From: Paenibacillus dendrobii | GTDB taxonomy: Bacteria; Bacillota; Bacilli; Paenibacillales; Paenibacillaceae | Direction: 5' to 3' | Length of the DNA stretch: 64,000 bases | Assembly: GCF_009807035.1 (NCBI RefSeq) | Contig: NZ_WUBI01000004.1 | Span: forward strand, 610,408 to 674,407 | In this document: positions 1 to 9,040 of the stretch, piece by piece | Position numbering within the stretch: position 1 is the first letter of the stretch | Layout of the letters: every line of letters starts with the position of its first letter | Position numbers and translations under genes: made by a program | The notes under the pieces: generated by a model | Databases searched by the model: none | Seen by the model: only the letters and a program-made list of their open reading frames with translations | What the model was told of the DNA's origin: nothing

Positions 1-1353
1 GATGGACGCGGGGATATCTCGCTGTTTCTCGACGTATCAAGGGAATATCAGGAGATTGCCCATAAACAAGAATTGCTGAATTTCGGCATGAGCTGGAATG
101 CGGATGCAGTCGAAAAATACAAAATAGCTTATTTCGTGGAATGGCCGATCCTGGAAACTTATCGCAAGGAGCGGTTGCCATCGTTTGACGTCTATGTCGA
201 CATGAATAATCCGGTCTGTCCGGTGCTGTTAACCGCGCGCGACCTGATGGCCGTGATAGAAGATATTGCGCGGTTCCCGCTGCGCGTTAAACCTTTTCTG
301 ATGCCGGGGGTATGGGGCGGCCAATATTTGAAAAAAGTGGCAGGTTTGCCGGAGGACATGATCAACTGCGCCTGGAGCTTTGAGCCGATAGCGCCGGAAA
401 ATTCGGTGCTCGTAGCAAAAGGAGAACGGGTTGTGGAAGTCCCTTTTCTGCTCGTCATGGCGTATTCCCATCTGGATCTGATCGGCGCCCGTAATGTCCG
501 TTTGTTCGGCGATTACTTTCCTGTGAGGTTTGACTATTTGGATACGATGGATGGCGATAACCTCTCCTGTCAGGTACATCCCAAGCAAGCTTATATCCGG
601 GAGCAATTCAACGAATTCATGGAACAGCAGGAGTCTTATTACATCATGGAAAAACAAGGCGACGCCAAAGTGTATCTCGGATTGACGGAGTCGTGTTCGC
701 CGGAATCGTTCCGGGCGGCTGCCGATCGGTCTCAGACTACCGGGGAACCGATGGCCTTCACGGATTATGTTCAGGAATGGACCAGTGAAAAAGGCGATCT
801 GTTCTTGATTCCGACGGGGACGGTCCACTGCTCCGGCAAGGATAATTTCGTACTCGAGATTTCGGCGACGACTTGGTGGTTTACCTTCAAAATATATGAC
901 TATGTGCGCAAGGATCTGGATGGAAAGCCGCGTCCGATGAACATACAGCACGCTTTCGATAATATTGACTTTTCACGTAAGGGGCATGGGGTGCGGGAGC
1001 AACTGATTCCAAGGCCGATACTTCTGAATCAGCAAGGAAGTAATAGGGAGTATGTGCTTGGGGAAAGAGACGATCTGCTTTTTTATGTTAACCGCATCCA
1101 TTTGACGGACCGCTGGGAGGATGCAACTGATGACGAGTTCGTCTTGCTTAATTTGGTCGAAGGCGAATGCGTGCGCATCGTTTCGCTTGCCGATGAATCG
1201 GTCTTCGTCGAATTTAGTTATGCGGAGTCCTACATCATCCCGGCTTCGTTCGGCGCCTACGCGATCGTGAATGGTGGAGGCCAGCCCTGCAAGCTGATTA
1301 AAGCAGGCGTTTCGAAACGATGGGAGATCAGCCTGGTTGATACGGATGGATGA
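1..1353 (+). CDS. class I mannose-6-phosphate isomerase (5' partial)
   Basis: Interconverts mannose-6-phosphate and fructose-6-phosphate in the cytoplasm. The frame is open from base 1, so the true start lies before the window; 450 residues are visible. Cupin-type isomerase features are present: PGVWGG near visible residue 102 and QVHPK near 191, the latter supplying typical metal-ligand residues, followed by a GTVHCSG stretch in the second cupin part. The visible N-terminal ~95 residues are not part of the classic isomerase core and I do not recognise them. The 3' end overlaps the following ROK gene, which points to one operon with the alpha-mannosidase and a role in mannose release and use. 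Family assignment is firm; substrate preference is inferred. Confidence 0.85.
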   Translation, partial: DGRGDISLFLDVSREYQEIAHKQELLNFGMSWNADAVEKYKIAYFVEWPILETYRKERLPSFDVYVDMNNPVCPVLLTARDLMAVIEDIARFPLRVKPFLMPGVWGGQYLKKVAGLPEDMINCAWSFEPIAPENSVLVAKGERVVEVPFLLVMAYSHLDLIGARNVRLFGDYFPVRFDYLDTMDGDNLSCQVHPKQAYIREQFNEFMEQQESYYIMEKQGDAKVYLGLTESCSPESFRAAADRSQTTGEPMAFTDYVQEWTSEKGDLFLIPTGTVHCSGKDNFVLEISATTWWFTFKIYDYVRKDLDGKPRPMNIQHAFDNIDFSRKGHGVREQLIPRPILLNQQGSNREYVLGERDDLLFYVNRIHLTDRWEDATDDEFVLLNLVEGECVRIVSLADESVFVEFSYAESYIIPASFGAYAIVNGGGQPCKLIKAGVSKRWEISLVDTDG

Positions 1354-2266
1354 TATCGTACTGGCCTTTGATGTCGGCGGCACATATGTGAAAGCGGGCA
1401 TCGTGGGGAGCGACGGGAGTCTTCTTGAGCCTTTAAGCATCTATCCCGCCCGCGCAGGGGAAGCGAAAGAGGAGCTGCTGCGGCATTTTGCCGATCTCAT
1501 CGCGGATCAAGCAAAGCGTGTTTCTGCCGGAAACAGGATTCGGGGTGTCGGAATTGCATTTCCGGGTCCCTGTGATTATGAACGGGGAATTTGCCGGACA
1601 CGGGGCTTGAATAAATTCGATGCGCTCTATGGCGTCAATCTCAAAGAAGAGCTGACAAACCGAATCGCCATCATTCCCGGTCTGCGGGATCGGTGGAGCG
1701 ATGCTCCTGCGGTGGCCATTGAAAATGATGCGGCGTTGTTCGCGCTTGGCGAATGCGCCTTTGGCGCGGGTCACCCTTACGAGAAGACGATTTGTTTGAC
1801 GATTGGCACGGGTTTCGGCTCTGCCTTCATTCGCAAGGGGCGGTTGATCAAATCGGGGCATGAGGTTCCCCCGTCGGGATGGCTGTATCGTTTGCCATAT
1901 CGGTCGGGAATGATGGACGACTACATCTCGCGCAGAGGCATTGTCCGCCTTGCCGGGGAAATGGGGATCAAGGGAGTGCCTAGCGGCGAAGAAGACGTGA
2001 AGCATCTGGCGCAGCGGGCACGCTTCGGCGAAGGAATAGCGGTTCAGCTGTTTCGTGAGTTCGGCCATAGGCTGGAGGAAGTATTGCTGCCCTTTATCCA
2101 ATCTTTCCGGCCTGAAGCCATCATCCTCGGTGGCCAAATTGCCCAAAGCGCGGATCTTTTCGTTTCGGAGGCGATAGGCAGCGTACCGGTTCGAGTCTCG
2201 CCGGATCTGTCGGTAAGTGCACTCCGGGGAGCATATCGGCTTTTTGCAGAAGATGGGAAGGACTGA
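1337..2266 (+). CDS. ROK family protein, probable sugar kinase without the zinc motif
   Basis: ROK-fold sugar kinase/regulator. An N-terminal phosphate-binding motif DVGGTYVKAG (residues 12-21), the IENDA catalytic-loop motif with its Asp, and TIGTGFG are all visible. There is no N-terminal helix-turn-helix, so it is the kinase type rather than a repressor. The canonical ROK cysteine cluster (CxCGxxGCxE) is absent: after GHE the chain runs PPSGWLYRLPYRSG with no cysteine. Start: TTG at 1337 has GGGAG ten bases upstream; ATG at 1346 is an alternative with a poorer spacing. It overlaps the isomerase gene by 17 bases and precedes the alpha-mannosidase, so phosphorylation of a mannose-type sugar is a reasonable inference, not shown. 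Confidence 0.8.
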   Translation: MIRMDDIVLAFDVGGTYVKAGIVGSDGSLLEPLSIYPARAGEAKEELLRHFADLIADQAKRVSAGNRIRGVGIAFPGPCDYERGICRTRGLNKFDALYGVNLKEELTNRIAIIPGLRDRWSDAPAVAIENDAALFALGECAFGAGHPYEKTICLTIGTGFGSAFIRKGRLIKSGHEVPPSGWLYRLPYRSGMMDDYISRRGIVRLAGEMGIKGVPSGEEDVKHLAQRARFGEGIAVQLFREFGHRLEEVLLPFIQSFRPEAIILGGQIAQSADLFVSEAIGSVPVRVSPDLSVSALRGAYRLFAEDGKD

Positions 2267-2367
2267 ATACCGGGACTGGAATTGTGGGCCGCAGCGGTCA
2301 CTTTGCACGATATCAACAACTTATTTCAGTTTTGAGCCATAAAAAATGATGTGAGGGGATGTATTTA

Positions 2368-4839
2368 ATGAATCGATTGGGCCGTAAATGGCGTATTTTT
2401 GTCATCCATCATTCGCATACGGATATCGGCTATACGGAAAGGCAAGAGCGCATTGAGCAATACCACGTTGATTTTATCCGGCAAGCGGTGATGATTTCCA
2501 AGGCCATGAGGTCAGGAAAACATGACGATTGGAAAGGGTTCAAATGGACCTGCGAGACGTTTTGGGCGGTTGAACGGTTTCTTGGCGAAGCTTCTGACGA
2601 GGAAAAAAGCGATTTTGCGGAAGCGGTGCGGCAAGGCGACATTGAGTTGTCGGGCACCTATCTGAACATGACCGAGCTCGCGGATGAAGACCTTCTCCGC
2701 TCGATCCATGCCAAGGCGGCTGCATACGGCCGTTCGATCGGCTGCCCCGTGGATTCTGCCATGACAGCCGACATTAACGGCTACAGCTGGGGGTACGCCA
2801 AGAGTTTGCTGGATGCGGGGATACAGCATTTGTTCTCCTGTATTCATACTCATCACGGTATGTTTGCCTTGGGGCGCAAGCAGATTCCATTCTGGTGGGA
2901 AACGCCGGGGGGAGAAAAGCTGCTCGTATGGAACGGGGAACATTATATGTTCGGCAACGAACTGGGATTTTGCCCGGACGGCGTGGGCAGCTACATGATC
3001 CGGGATGAATTCCATACGCCTGCGATCGTGAACAATCGCGAGGAAATTATGGAAACGCGTATCGGGCGTTATTTGCTCAAGCTCGAAGAAGAGGGATATC
3101 CGTATGACTTTGTGCCGGTCATGGTTTCGGGCCTCGCGACGGACAACGGCTCGCCGAACGGCGAAATCGCCAGCGCCATTCAAGCCTGGAACCGTGAGCA
3201 TGGGGGCGAGGTTCAGGTACAAATGTCCACATTAAGCCGTTTTTTTAGCCATTTGAAAGAGCAAGAAACGGAAATTCCGGTGTATCGCGGGGATTGGCCC
3301 GATTGGTGGTCGGATGGCGTGAATTCCACGCCGATGCATACCCAGTTATTCCGGGATGCCCAGCGAACACTGCGCAGAGTCAAACAGCTCGACCCGCAGC
3401 AGCAGCTCATCGGTATTCAAGAGTTGGCGGATATCGAACAGCAGCTAGTTATGTATGCCGAACATACATGGGGATTTCATGCCTCCGTTCATTCGCCTTG
3501 GGAGTGGAACGTGCAGATGCTTGAAGTGCGCAAGCTGGCTTATGCGGCCAACGCAAGCCGGATGGCGCACGGAGCTTTGGATAAGGTTCAAAATGGGCAG
3601 GGCGGGTCTCTGCTGCGTCCCGGACGTGCCTTCCGCTACCGCGTAGTCAATACGGAGCCGGTTGCTTGCAAGCAATATGCCGTATTGGAATGGGACGGTT
3701 TCGAGAATGAACGGTTCAAAGAGGGACTGGAGGTCATCGATGAGGAGAGCGGACGGAAGGTTCCCCATCAGGCCGGCAATCAGCAGGTGTCGATTGAAGT
3801 GGAATTAAAGCCCGGGGAGCAGAGGCGGTATAGTCTCCGACCGATGAAGGCCGAGAAATCGGGGACCACGAGCAATCTCAAGCTGGTCGGGGCGGATACG
3901 GTTTATGATATGGAGGATATCTATTCTTCTGGCACTGCGAAAGATGCGGTCCTGGTTTCGGAGCAAGGTGCAGAGTCTCCATATGTGAAGATTCGCTGGG
4001 GCGAAGAAGGGATCATCTCCTGGGTCAACAAAGCGACGGGTGAAGAACTCATTCGCAACGACCGGAAGCATGGGGCGTTTACGCCTGTATACGAGTATAC
4101 CCCGGCAGTGGGTCCGGTGACTTCGTCAACCATGTATGCAGCGCGCAGCGGGATGGGCCGCAACAGGAAGGGACTGAACGTGCAGCGCTCTACAGGACGG
4201 ATGGTGAAAGCGAAAGCCGTATCGAACGGTCCGTTGTTCGGCGTTGTGGAACTGCAGTTCGAAACACGCGGCATGAGCTGTTATTCCGTGTTCCTTAAGC
4301 TTTATGCCACATCCGGTAGAGTGGATGCCTCCGTCCGCTTCCATAAGGACAGCGTCTGGGAACCGGAGAACGTGTATATTTCCCTGCCGTTTACGTCGGG
4401 TTCTACGGATGCCGAAACGTTATGGCTGGATAAGGCTGGCGGACCTCTTCGCCCTTGGATAGACCAGCTGCCGGGAACGCTGCTTGACTATTCTTGCATC
4501 CAAGAGGGATGGGCCTATGTAGGACAAAACGGTTCTGTCATGGTGGCTGCGCCGGATACGCCGCTTGTTCAACTCGGACCTCTGGAATACGGACAACGAA
4601 TGCTCCATTCCCAGCAAAAACCTGGAGCGGAGACAACACGTCCGCTGTACATCTGGGCCATGAGCAACTACTGGGAAACCAATTTTAAAGCGACGCTCGG
4701 CGGATTCTATGAATTCCGCTATGTCATCGAATGGAATAAGGACATTCATACACCGGAGCAAGCGATTGGGCAGTGCCGGGCGATGAGCTCGGGGTTCGCC
4801 GTCTGGCGGATTGAGCCGGATGGTACTTGTAACTCATAA
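2368..4839 (+). CDS. GH38-type alpha-mannosidase (DUF5054-like)
   Basis: Large glycoside hydrolase of 823 residues with the GH38 N-terminal signature HSHTDIGY (H17, D19, candidate zinc ligands) and TADINGYSWG, where D135 sits where the GH38 nucleophile is expected (D-x-x-G-x-S pattern). No signal peptide, so it probably acts on imported alpha-mannosides in the cytoplasm. An upstream in-frame ATG at 2359 directly abuts the ribosome-binding site GAGGGG (2353-2358); ATG 2368 has a normal nine-base gap and was chosen. It is the third gene of the isomerase-ROK-mannosidase group and is followed by a terminator. Family call is good; exact linkage specificity cannot be read from sequence. Confidence 0.82.
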   Translation: MNRLGRKWRIFVIHHSHTDIGYTERQERIEQYHVDFIRQAVMISKAMRSGKHDDWKGFKWTCETFWAVERFLGEASDEEKSDFAEAVRQGDIELSGTYLNMTELADEDLLRSIHAKAAAYGRSIGCPVDSAMTADINGYSWGYAKSLLDAGIQHLFSCIHTHHGMFALGRKQIPFWWETPGGEKLLVWNGEHYMFGNELGFCPDGVGSYMIRDEFHTPAIVNNREEIMETRIGRYLLKLEEEGYPYDFVPVMVSGLATDNGSPNGEIASAIQAWNREHGGEVQVQMSTLSRFFSHLKEQETEIPVYRGDWPDWWSDGVNSTPMHTQLFRDAQRTLRRVKQLDPQQQLIGIQELADIEQQLVMYAEHTWGFHASVHSPWEWNVQMLEVRKLAYAANASRMAHGALDKVQNGQGGSLLRPGRAFRYRVVNTEPVACKQYAVLEWDGFENERFKEGLEVIDEESGRKVPHQAGNQQVSIEVELKPGEQRRYSLRPMKAEKSGTTSNLKLVGADTVYDMEDIYSSGTAKDAVLVSEQGAESPYVKIRWGEEGIISWVNKATGEELIRNDRKHGAFTPVYEYTPAVGPVTSSTMYAARSGMGRNRKGLNVQRSTGRMVKAKAVSNGPLFGVVELQFETRGMSCYSVFLKLYATSGRVDASVRFHKDSVWEPENVYISLPFTSGSTDAETLWLDKAGGPLRPWIDQLPGTLLDYSCIQEGWAYVGQNGSVMVAAPDTPLVQLGPLEYGQRMLHSQQKPGAETTRPLYIWAMSNYWETNFKATLGGFYEFRYVIEWNKDIHTPEQAIGQCRAMSSGFAVWRIEPDGTCNS

Positions 4840-4907
4840 TACTTATAGCCGAAGTCAACAAAAACGGATGGGAAGCATTCGGCACTTGTTGATCATTCCA
4901 TAGATCT

Positions 4908-4944
4908 ACCACCCTTCGTGATGAGGGGTGGTTTCTTCTTTTTC
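4908..4944 (+). terminator. intrinsic terminator after the mannosidase gene
   Basis: Seven-base stem ACCACCC/GGGTGGT around an 11-base loop, followed by a T-rich run (TTTCTTCTTTTT). Ends the mannoside operon. Confidence 0.8.
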
Positions 4945-5008
4945 TATGATATCGAGCTGTTCTCCGCGTACCTAAATAAAAAAAAGTGATCCCAGTAAAA
5001 GTAATTTA

Positions 5009-5039
5009 TTTACAACGTAACAATGTTATGTTACATTAT
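5009..5039 (+). promoter_or_regulatory. yhbD promoter with an operator dyad in a MerR-like spacer
   Basis: TTTACA (5009-5014) is followed, after 19 bases, by CATTAT (5034-5039); a 17-base reading to TACATT (5032-5037) is also possible. The spacer is filled by the dyad GTAACA-ATGTTA-TGTTAC (5017-5034). Placement of a dyad between -35 and -10 with a long spacer is the classic MerR-family arrangement, and the gene downstream encodes a MerR-like DNA-binding domain. Autoregulation is inferred. Confidence 0.5.
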
Positions 5040-5058
5040 TCAGCGAGGAGGCGATGTC

Positions 5059-5697
5059 ATGAACGAAGAAGATCTCATTTCGAAGAAAGAACTACTGGAG
5101 CTAACAGGCATCTCCTACGGACAACTGTACCGCTGGAAACGTAAGAATCTGATTCCCGAAGCATGGTTTGTCCGCAGGTCATCCTTTACGGGGCAAGAAA
5201 CTTTCTTTCCGAAGGATAAAATATTGCAGCGAATTGAACGTATCAAAAACATGAAGGATGGATTATCCCTCGATGAGCTGGCGGATGTCTTTTCACCAAG
5301 CTCCCATGTGGAATCTCTCTCCACGCAAACTCTCATAAAACGTAACATTGTTACATCATTCGCCATAGAATTGTTTGAAGAGGAGTTTGGAAGACAGGAG
5401 ACGTTATCCTTTAACGACATCCTAACGGTATATCTTCTGCAGAAATTGCTGCAAAGCGGAGAAATCACCCGTGAAGAAGGAAAAATGCTGGTTACGGTCA
5501 TGCGGGAAAACTACGGCGCTTTGGCAGCGAAACCATGCGAGCTGGTATTGATCCGCAAAATGGGAGTTCCTCTGTTATTCCTGGCAGAGTCGGCGGAACA
5601 GATTTATTTTGACAAGGATGTCAAATGGATCTTCCGTTTGTCCCTGGCAGCATCCATTGAGGAGTTGAAACTGAAATTAAACAATACGGAGGCATAG
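5059..5697 (+). CDS. yhbD: YhbD-like MerR-type helix-turn-helix protein (DUF4004)
   Basis: Predicted DNA-binding protein of 212 residues, very like Bacillus subtilis YhbD: the N-terminus has the helix-turn-helix text SKKELLELTGISYGQLYRWK followed by the TGQETFFP wing region. Starts at ATG 5059 behind GAGGAGG (5045-5051); longer frames from 5023 lack a ribosome-binding site and would run through the promoter dyad. The stop is three bases before the first bactofilin gene, so it heads a yhbD-bacE-bacF operon as in B. subtilis. A second GTAACA-T-TGTTAC palindrome lies inside the coding region. Likely regulator of its own operon; this is inference. Confidence 0.85.
   Translation: MNEEDLISKKELLELTGISYGQLYRWKRKNLIPEAWFVRRSSFTGQETFFPKDKILQRIERIKNMKDGLSLDELADVFSPSSHVESLSTQTLIKRNIVTSFAIELFEEEFGRQETLSFNDILTVYLLQKLLQSGEITREEGKMLVTVMRENYGALAAKPCELVLIRKMGVPLLFLAESAEQIYFDKDVKWIFRLSLAASIEELKLKLNNTEA
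5342..5354. promoter_or_regulatory. intragenic palindrome matching the yhbD promoter dyad
   Basis: Perfect 13-base palindrome GTAACATTGTTAC inside yhbD. Its half sites (GTAACA/TGTTAC) are the same as those of the dyad in the yhbD promoter at 5017-5034. Possible second binding site for the YhbD protein; unproven. Confidence 0.4.
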
Positions 5698-5700
5698 AGC

Positions 5701-6420
5701 ATGGATACGAGATCTGAATTGCAAATTTCCGGCATCGGCCGGTCACAAGGCGGGAGCTATTCGCATGTCAGAACGGACGGCATGGCCAAGATCAATGGGA
5801 ACACCGAATGCATTTCCCTCGACAGCAACGGAACATTGACTATTGAGGGGGCGCTGACAAGCGAGACCGTTTCGGTGAACGGAACGGCGACAGTAGAAGG
5901 CGGGCTGAAAACAAACCGGATGGTTCTTGATGGCATGGTATCGCTTAAAGAGCACGTGGTTTGTCAGGAACTGCTGACCGTGAATGGACGTTTGTCCGTT
6001 GGGCGGGGGCTTGACGGGGAACGGGTAGAAATATTCGGCAGCTTGAAAACAAGAGATGACGTGCAGTGCGAACTGTTGTCCGTTCATGGGGGCTTCAGTA
6101 TCGACGGACTGCTGAACGCGGGCCTCATCGACGTCAAAATGAATATGCCCTGCAAGGCGCAGGAAATCGGCGGGGAGAGCATTACGGTCAGACGCCTCAA
6201 GAAATTCAGTGTTCTCGAACAGTTTGTTCCGGCCCTCTCCGCGAAGTTGCAGGCGCATACCATTGAAGGCGATGACATCTACCTGGAGCATACCGAAGCC
6301 GAAATCGTGAGAGGCAATGACGTCATCATTGGCAAGGGCTGCAGGATTGGTCGCGTGGAATACAAAAACCAACTGACGCAGGACGAAGATTCCCACATTG
6401 GAGCAGCTTATCAAATCTAA
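5701..6420 (+). CDS. bacE: bactofilin BacE-like (YhbE)
   Basis: Polymer-forming cytoskeletal protein of 239 residues. The chain consists of short repeated beta strands with the [IV]xGxxxVxGxL-type periodicity (INGNTECISL, LTIEGALTSETVSVNG, LTVNGRLSVG, LSVHGGFSIDGLL), the signature of the bactofilin right-handed beta-helix. No membrane segment. A GGAGG lies just before ATG 5701. It is the first of two paralogous bactofilins; in B. subtilis the corresponding pair (YhbE/YhbF) is needed for flagellar assembly. The two proteins share a near-identical ending pattern (GCRIG.VEY), so they arose by tandem duplication. Confidence 0.85.
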   Translation: MDTRSELQISGIGRSQGGSYSHVRTDGMAKINGNTECISLDSNGTLTIEGALTSETVSVNGTATVEGGLKTNRMVLDGMVSLKEHVVCQELLTVNGRLSVGRGLDGERVEIFGSLKTRDDVQCELLSVHGGFSIDGLLNAGLIDVKMNMPCKAQEIGGESITVRRLKKFSVLEQFVPALSAKLQAHTIEGDDIYLEHTEAEIVRGNDVIIGKGCRIGRVEYKNQLTQDEDSHIGAAYQI

Positions 6421-6453
6421 TGGGTCGATGTCTAAAAAGGAGGAAAAGAACAT

Positions 6454-7197
6454 ATGGTAGCAAACGGGAATTTGGGCGGCAGTCGCGGCAACATGAAAAT
6501 TACCGGCAATGGCAGTTCGAACGGAGGCGCTTTTCAACATATTAAAATTATGGGTGACGCTGTCATCAACGGAGATGCGGATTGCGAACTTTTCAAATGC
6601 ATGGGCAATGCCAAGGTGAACGGTTCGCTCCATGCTGGAAGTGCGTCCTGCAACGGAACCATGAAAGTCACGGACAGAATGCGTGGCGGAAGCATCAAAG
6701 TGCAGGGTGAGATGAAGGTAGGCAATGAGCTCTCTGCCGAAAACGTATCGATTACTGGCGAGCTGTCGGTAGGCGGCCGAATGTCGGCAGGAAAGGTGAA
6801 GATCAGCGGCGAGCTTCATGTCAACGAAGACTGCCAGATGGAAGAATTGCATATCAAGGGCATGGTTGAGGTCAATGGCATGCTGAATGCCGAGCAGGTG
6901 GACATCAAGCTATATGGCTCCAGCCGCTTGCGAGAGCTGGTTGGAAGCCACATCCTGGTGAAAAAAGGAATCGGACTGCCGTTCCTCGGCAAGTTCATTC
7001 AAGGTACGGAAGGTTCGCTAACAGCGGAAACCATCGAAGGGGATACCATTGTGCTGGAAAATACCAAAGCATCGGTCGTACGTGGAAGAAGCGTAACGAT
7101 TGGTAGCGGATGTCGCATCGGCCTAGTTGAGTATCAAGATGAATTCAAGCAGGACAGCGAGGCTTCGGTTATGCAGTCGGCTCAAATTAACCTGTAA
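6454..7197 (+). CDS. bacF: bactofilin BacF-like (YhbF)
   Basis: Second bactofilin, 247 residues, behind AAAAAGGAGG. The N-terminus is glycine-rich and then shows beta-helix repeats such as VNGSLHAGSASCNGTMKV, VQGEMKVGNELSAENVSI and ISGELHVNEDCQMEEL. The C-terminal part (VRGRSVTIGSGCRIGLVEY) aligns by eye with the end of the first bactofilin (VRGNDVIIGKGCRIGRVEY). It most likely co-polymerises or acts in parallel with BacE in a membrane-proximal scaffold. Part of the yhbD-bacE-bacF unit; the exporter gene follows after 24 bases and may be co-transcribed. Confidence 0.85.
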   Translation: MVANGNLGGSRGNMKITGNGSSNGGAFQHIKIMGDAVINGDADCELFKCMGNAKVNGSLHAGSASCNGTMKVTDRMRGGSIKVQGEMKVGNELSAENVSITGELSVGGRMSAGKVKISGELHVNEDCQMEELHIKGMVEVNGMLNAEQVDIKLYGSSRLRELVGSHILVKKGIGLPFLGKFIQGTEGSLTAETIEGDTIVLENTKASVVRGRSVTIGSGCRIGLVEYQDEFKQDSEASVMQSAQINL

Positions 7198-7221
7198 GAA
7201 CAAGGAGGGTAAGAGCGAAAG

Positions 7222-8751
7222 ATGGCCGTGAAAAAAAACAGACTGGGCTTTATTGTTGCTGGGCTTTTGCTCGGCATCCTAATCGCTGCCATTGATAATA
7301 CGATCGTGGCGACGGCGATGGGGACGATTATCGGGGATTTGGGAGGGCTCGATCAGTTCGTATGGGTCACTTCCGCTTATATGGTAGCCGAGATGGCGGG
7401 AATGCCGATCTTCGGAAAACTGTCCGATATGTACGGAAGGAAGAAGTTTTTTATTTTCGGCGTGGTGGTGTTCCTGATCGGATCCATGCTTTGCGGAACG
7501 GCCCACAGCATTACGGAGCTCAGCATTTACCGGGCCATTCAAGGGATCGGGGGCGGCGCGTTGATTCCGATTACCTTTACGATCATTTTTGACATTTTTC
7601 CGCCGGAGCTTCGGGGCAAGATGTCAGGAATGTTCGGAGCCGTATTCGGCGTGGCGAATCTGTTTGGCCCCTTGATGGGCGCGTACATTACGGACTTTTG
7701 GCATTGGCGCTGGATTTTCTACATTAATGTACCTCTCGGACTCATTGCGTTTCTGCTCGTTGTCTTCTTTTACAAAGAATCGCATGAGCACTCAAGGCAG
7801 AAAATCGACATATGGGGTGCGGCAACCCTGGTGGGAGCAGTTGTCAGCCTGATGTTCGCACTTGAGCTGGGCGGCAATAAATATGCCTGGGATTCCGTGA
7901 TTATCCTTGGGTTGTTTGCAGCGTTTGCTTTGCTGTTCATCATCTTCCTGTTGGTGGAGAGAAAGGTAGCGGAGCCGATCATTTCGTACGAAATGTTCCG
8001 CAAAAGATTGTTTGCTGCGAGCAGCGCAGCCGCTTTGTTTTATGGGGCGGCATTCATTACGGCAGCGGTATACATTCCGATTTTCGTGCAAGGGGTTATG
8101 GGAGGGAGTGCGACTAACTCCGGGTTAATACTCCTCCCGCTCACGCTCAGTTCCGTTGTGGCTTCACAGGTGGGCGGTATGCTGTCCTCCAAAATGACGT
8201 TCCGAAGAATCATGATCTTCTCCGCAGTTGTCTTCCTGCTCGGCATGTTTCTGTTGGCGTCAATTACGCCGGAGACCTCGCGTCTGGTGCTTTCCTTCTA
8301 TATGATGATCACCGGGTTTGGCATTGGCTTCTCCTTTTCCGTTCTGAGCATGTCAGCGATCCAAGGCATGGAGCTGCGGCAGCGCGGATCGGCTAACTCG
8401 ACGATTTCCTTCCTGAGGTCGCTGGGAATGACAATCGGGATTACCATTTTCGGCATCATTCAGCGGAATGATTTCAAAGGTCAATTGACAGAGAAGCTGG
8501 GGGGAACGGGTCAAGGTATGCCAGCGAATGCCGATCCGCAGCAAATGTTGTCCCCAGAGGCGAGAGCGCTGATCCCACCTCAAGTGATGGAGAAGATCAG
8601 CTCGGCGCTGTCGATTTCCGTGGACCATGCTTTCCTGTGGGCACTGATTCCGGTCTTCTTCGCTCTCGTGTCCGTGTCCATGATGGGAGCCGGGCGCATG
8701 CAATTCGCCAAAGGTCCTTCAGCGGCGCAGACGAAAAGCCGGGAGGCATAG
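7222..8751 (+). CDS. MFS transporter, DHA2 (EmrB/QacA) family, 14 helices
   Basis: Proton-driven multidrug exporter of 509 residues. The N-terminus has the DHA2 signature LGILIAAIDNTIVATAMGTI with the membrane-embedded Asp (DxTIV) and motif A GKLSDMYGRKK between helices 2 and 3; about 14 hydrophobic segments are visible. Good ribosome-binding site AAGGAGGG. It directly follows the bactofilin pair (24-base gap) and shares their strand, so it may be the last gene of that operon or have its own control. Substrate cannot be inferred. Confidence 0.88.
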   Translation: MAVKKNRLGFIVAGLLLGILIAAIDNTIVATAMGTIIGDLGGLDQFVWVTSAYMVAEMAGMPIFGKLSDMYGRKKFFIFGVVVFLIGSMLCGTAHSITELSIYRAIQGIGGGALIPITFTIIFDIFPPELRGKMSGMFGAVFGVANLFGPLMGAYITDFWHWRWIFYINVPLGLIAFLLVVFFYKESHEHSRQKIDIWGAATLVGAVVSLMFALELGGNKYAWDSVIILGLFAAFALLFIIFLLVERKVAEPIISYEMFRKRLFAASSAAALFYGAAFITAAVYIPIFVQGVMGGSATNSGLILLPLTLSSVVASQVGGMLSSKMTFRRIMIFSAVVFLLGMFLLASITPETSRLVLSFYMMITGFGIGFSFSVLSMSAIQGMELRQRGSANSTISFLRSLGMTIGITIFGIIQRNDFKGQLTEKLGGTGQGMPANADPQQMLSPEARALIPPQVMEKISSALSISVDHAFLWALIPVFFALVSVSMMGAGRMQFAKGPSAAQTKSREA

Positions 8752-8851
8752 AGTGAAAGTAGACGAATTCCTTTTATTACGTAAAATGCGGATCAGCGGG
8801 TATGTTTTGGGGTAATGCTGAATAAATAGCTCATCAGGGAGGCTGATATTC

Positions 8852-9007
8852 ATGAAAGTAATCATTACCCAAGAGGAAGCCGTCGAAAAGGGAATCTGGT
8901 CTGACGTAATGAAAATGTTCGGAGTAGATGATGAAGATGAAGTATGGCCTAGCGAAGAATATATTTTGACCGAGGAACAAGCCCGCCGGCTCCAATTGAT
9001 ACCTTGA
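8852..9007 (+). CDS. small acidic protein of unknown function (51 aa)
   Basis: Short gene with ATG 8852 behind a strong AGGGAGG nine bases upstream and TGA at 9005-9007. The product is acidic, with two parallel motifs: VIITQEEAVEKGIW near the start and YILTEEQARRLQLI near the end, flanking a DDEDEVWP linker. It has no membrane segment. It stands alone between the exporter gene and a strong terminator. I do not recognise a family; the repeated TxEEA helix suggests a compact helical fold. The ribosome-binding site and the terminator are the main support for it being real. Confidence 0.65.
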   Translation: MKVIITQEEAVEKGIWSDVMKMFGVDDEDEVWPSEEYILTEEQARRLQLIP

Positions 9008-9040
9008 TCCGAGCCCGGTGATGAGTTGATCGATTCGTCC

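Noticed and set aside
5743..6852. Long minus-strand open frame across the two bactofilin genes
   Set aside because: No start signals or family features; it mirrors the repetitive bactofilin codons.
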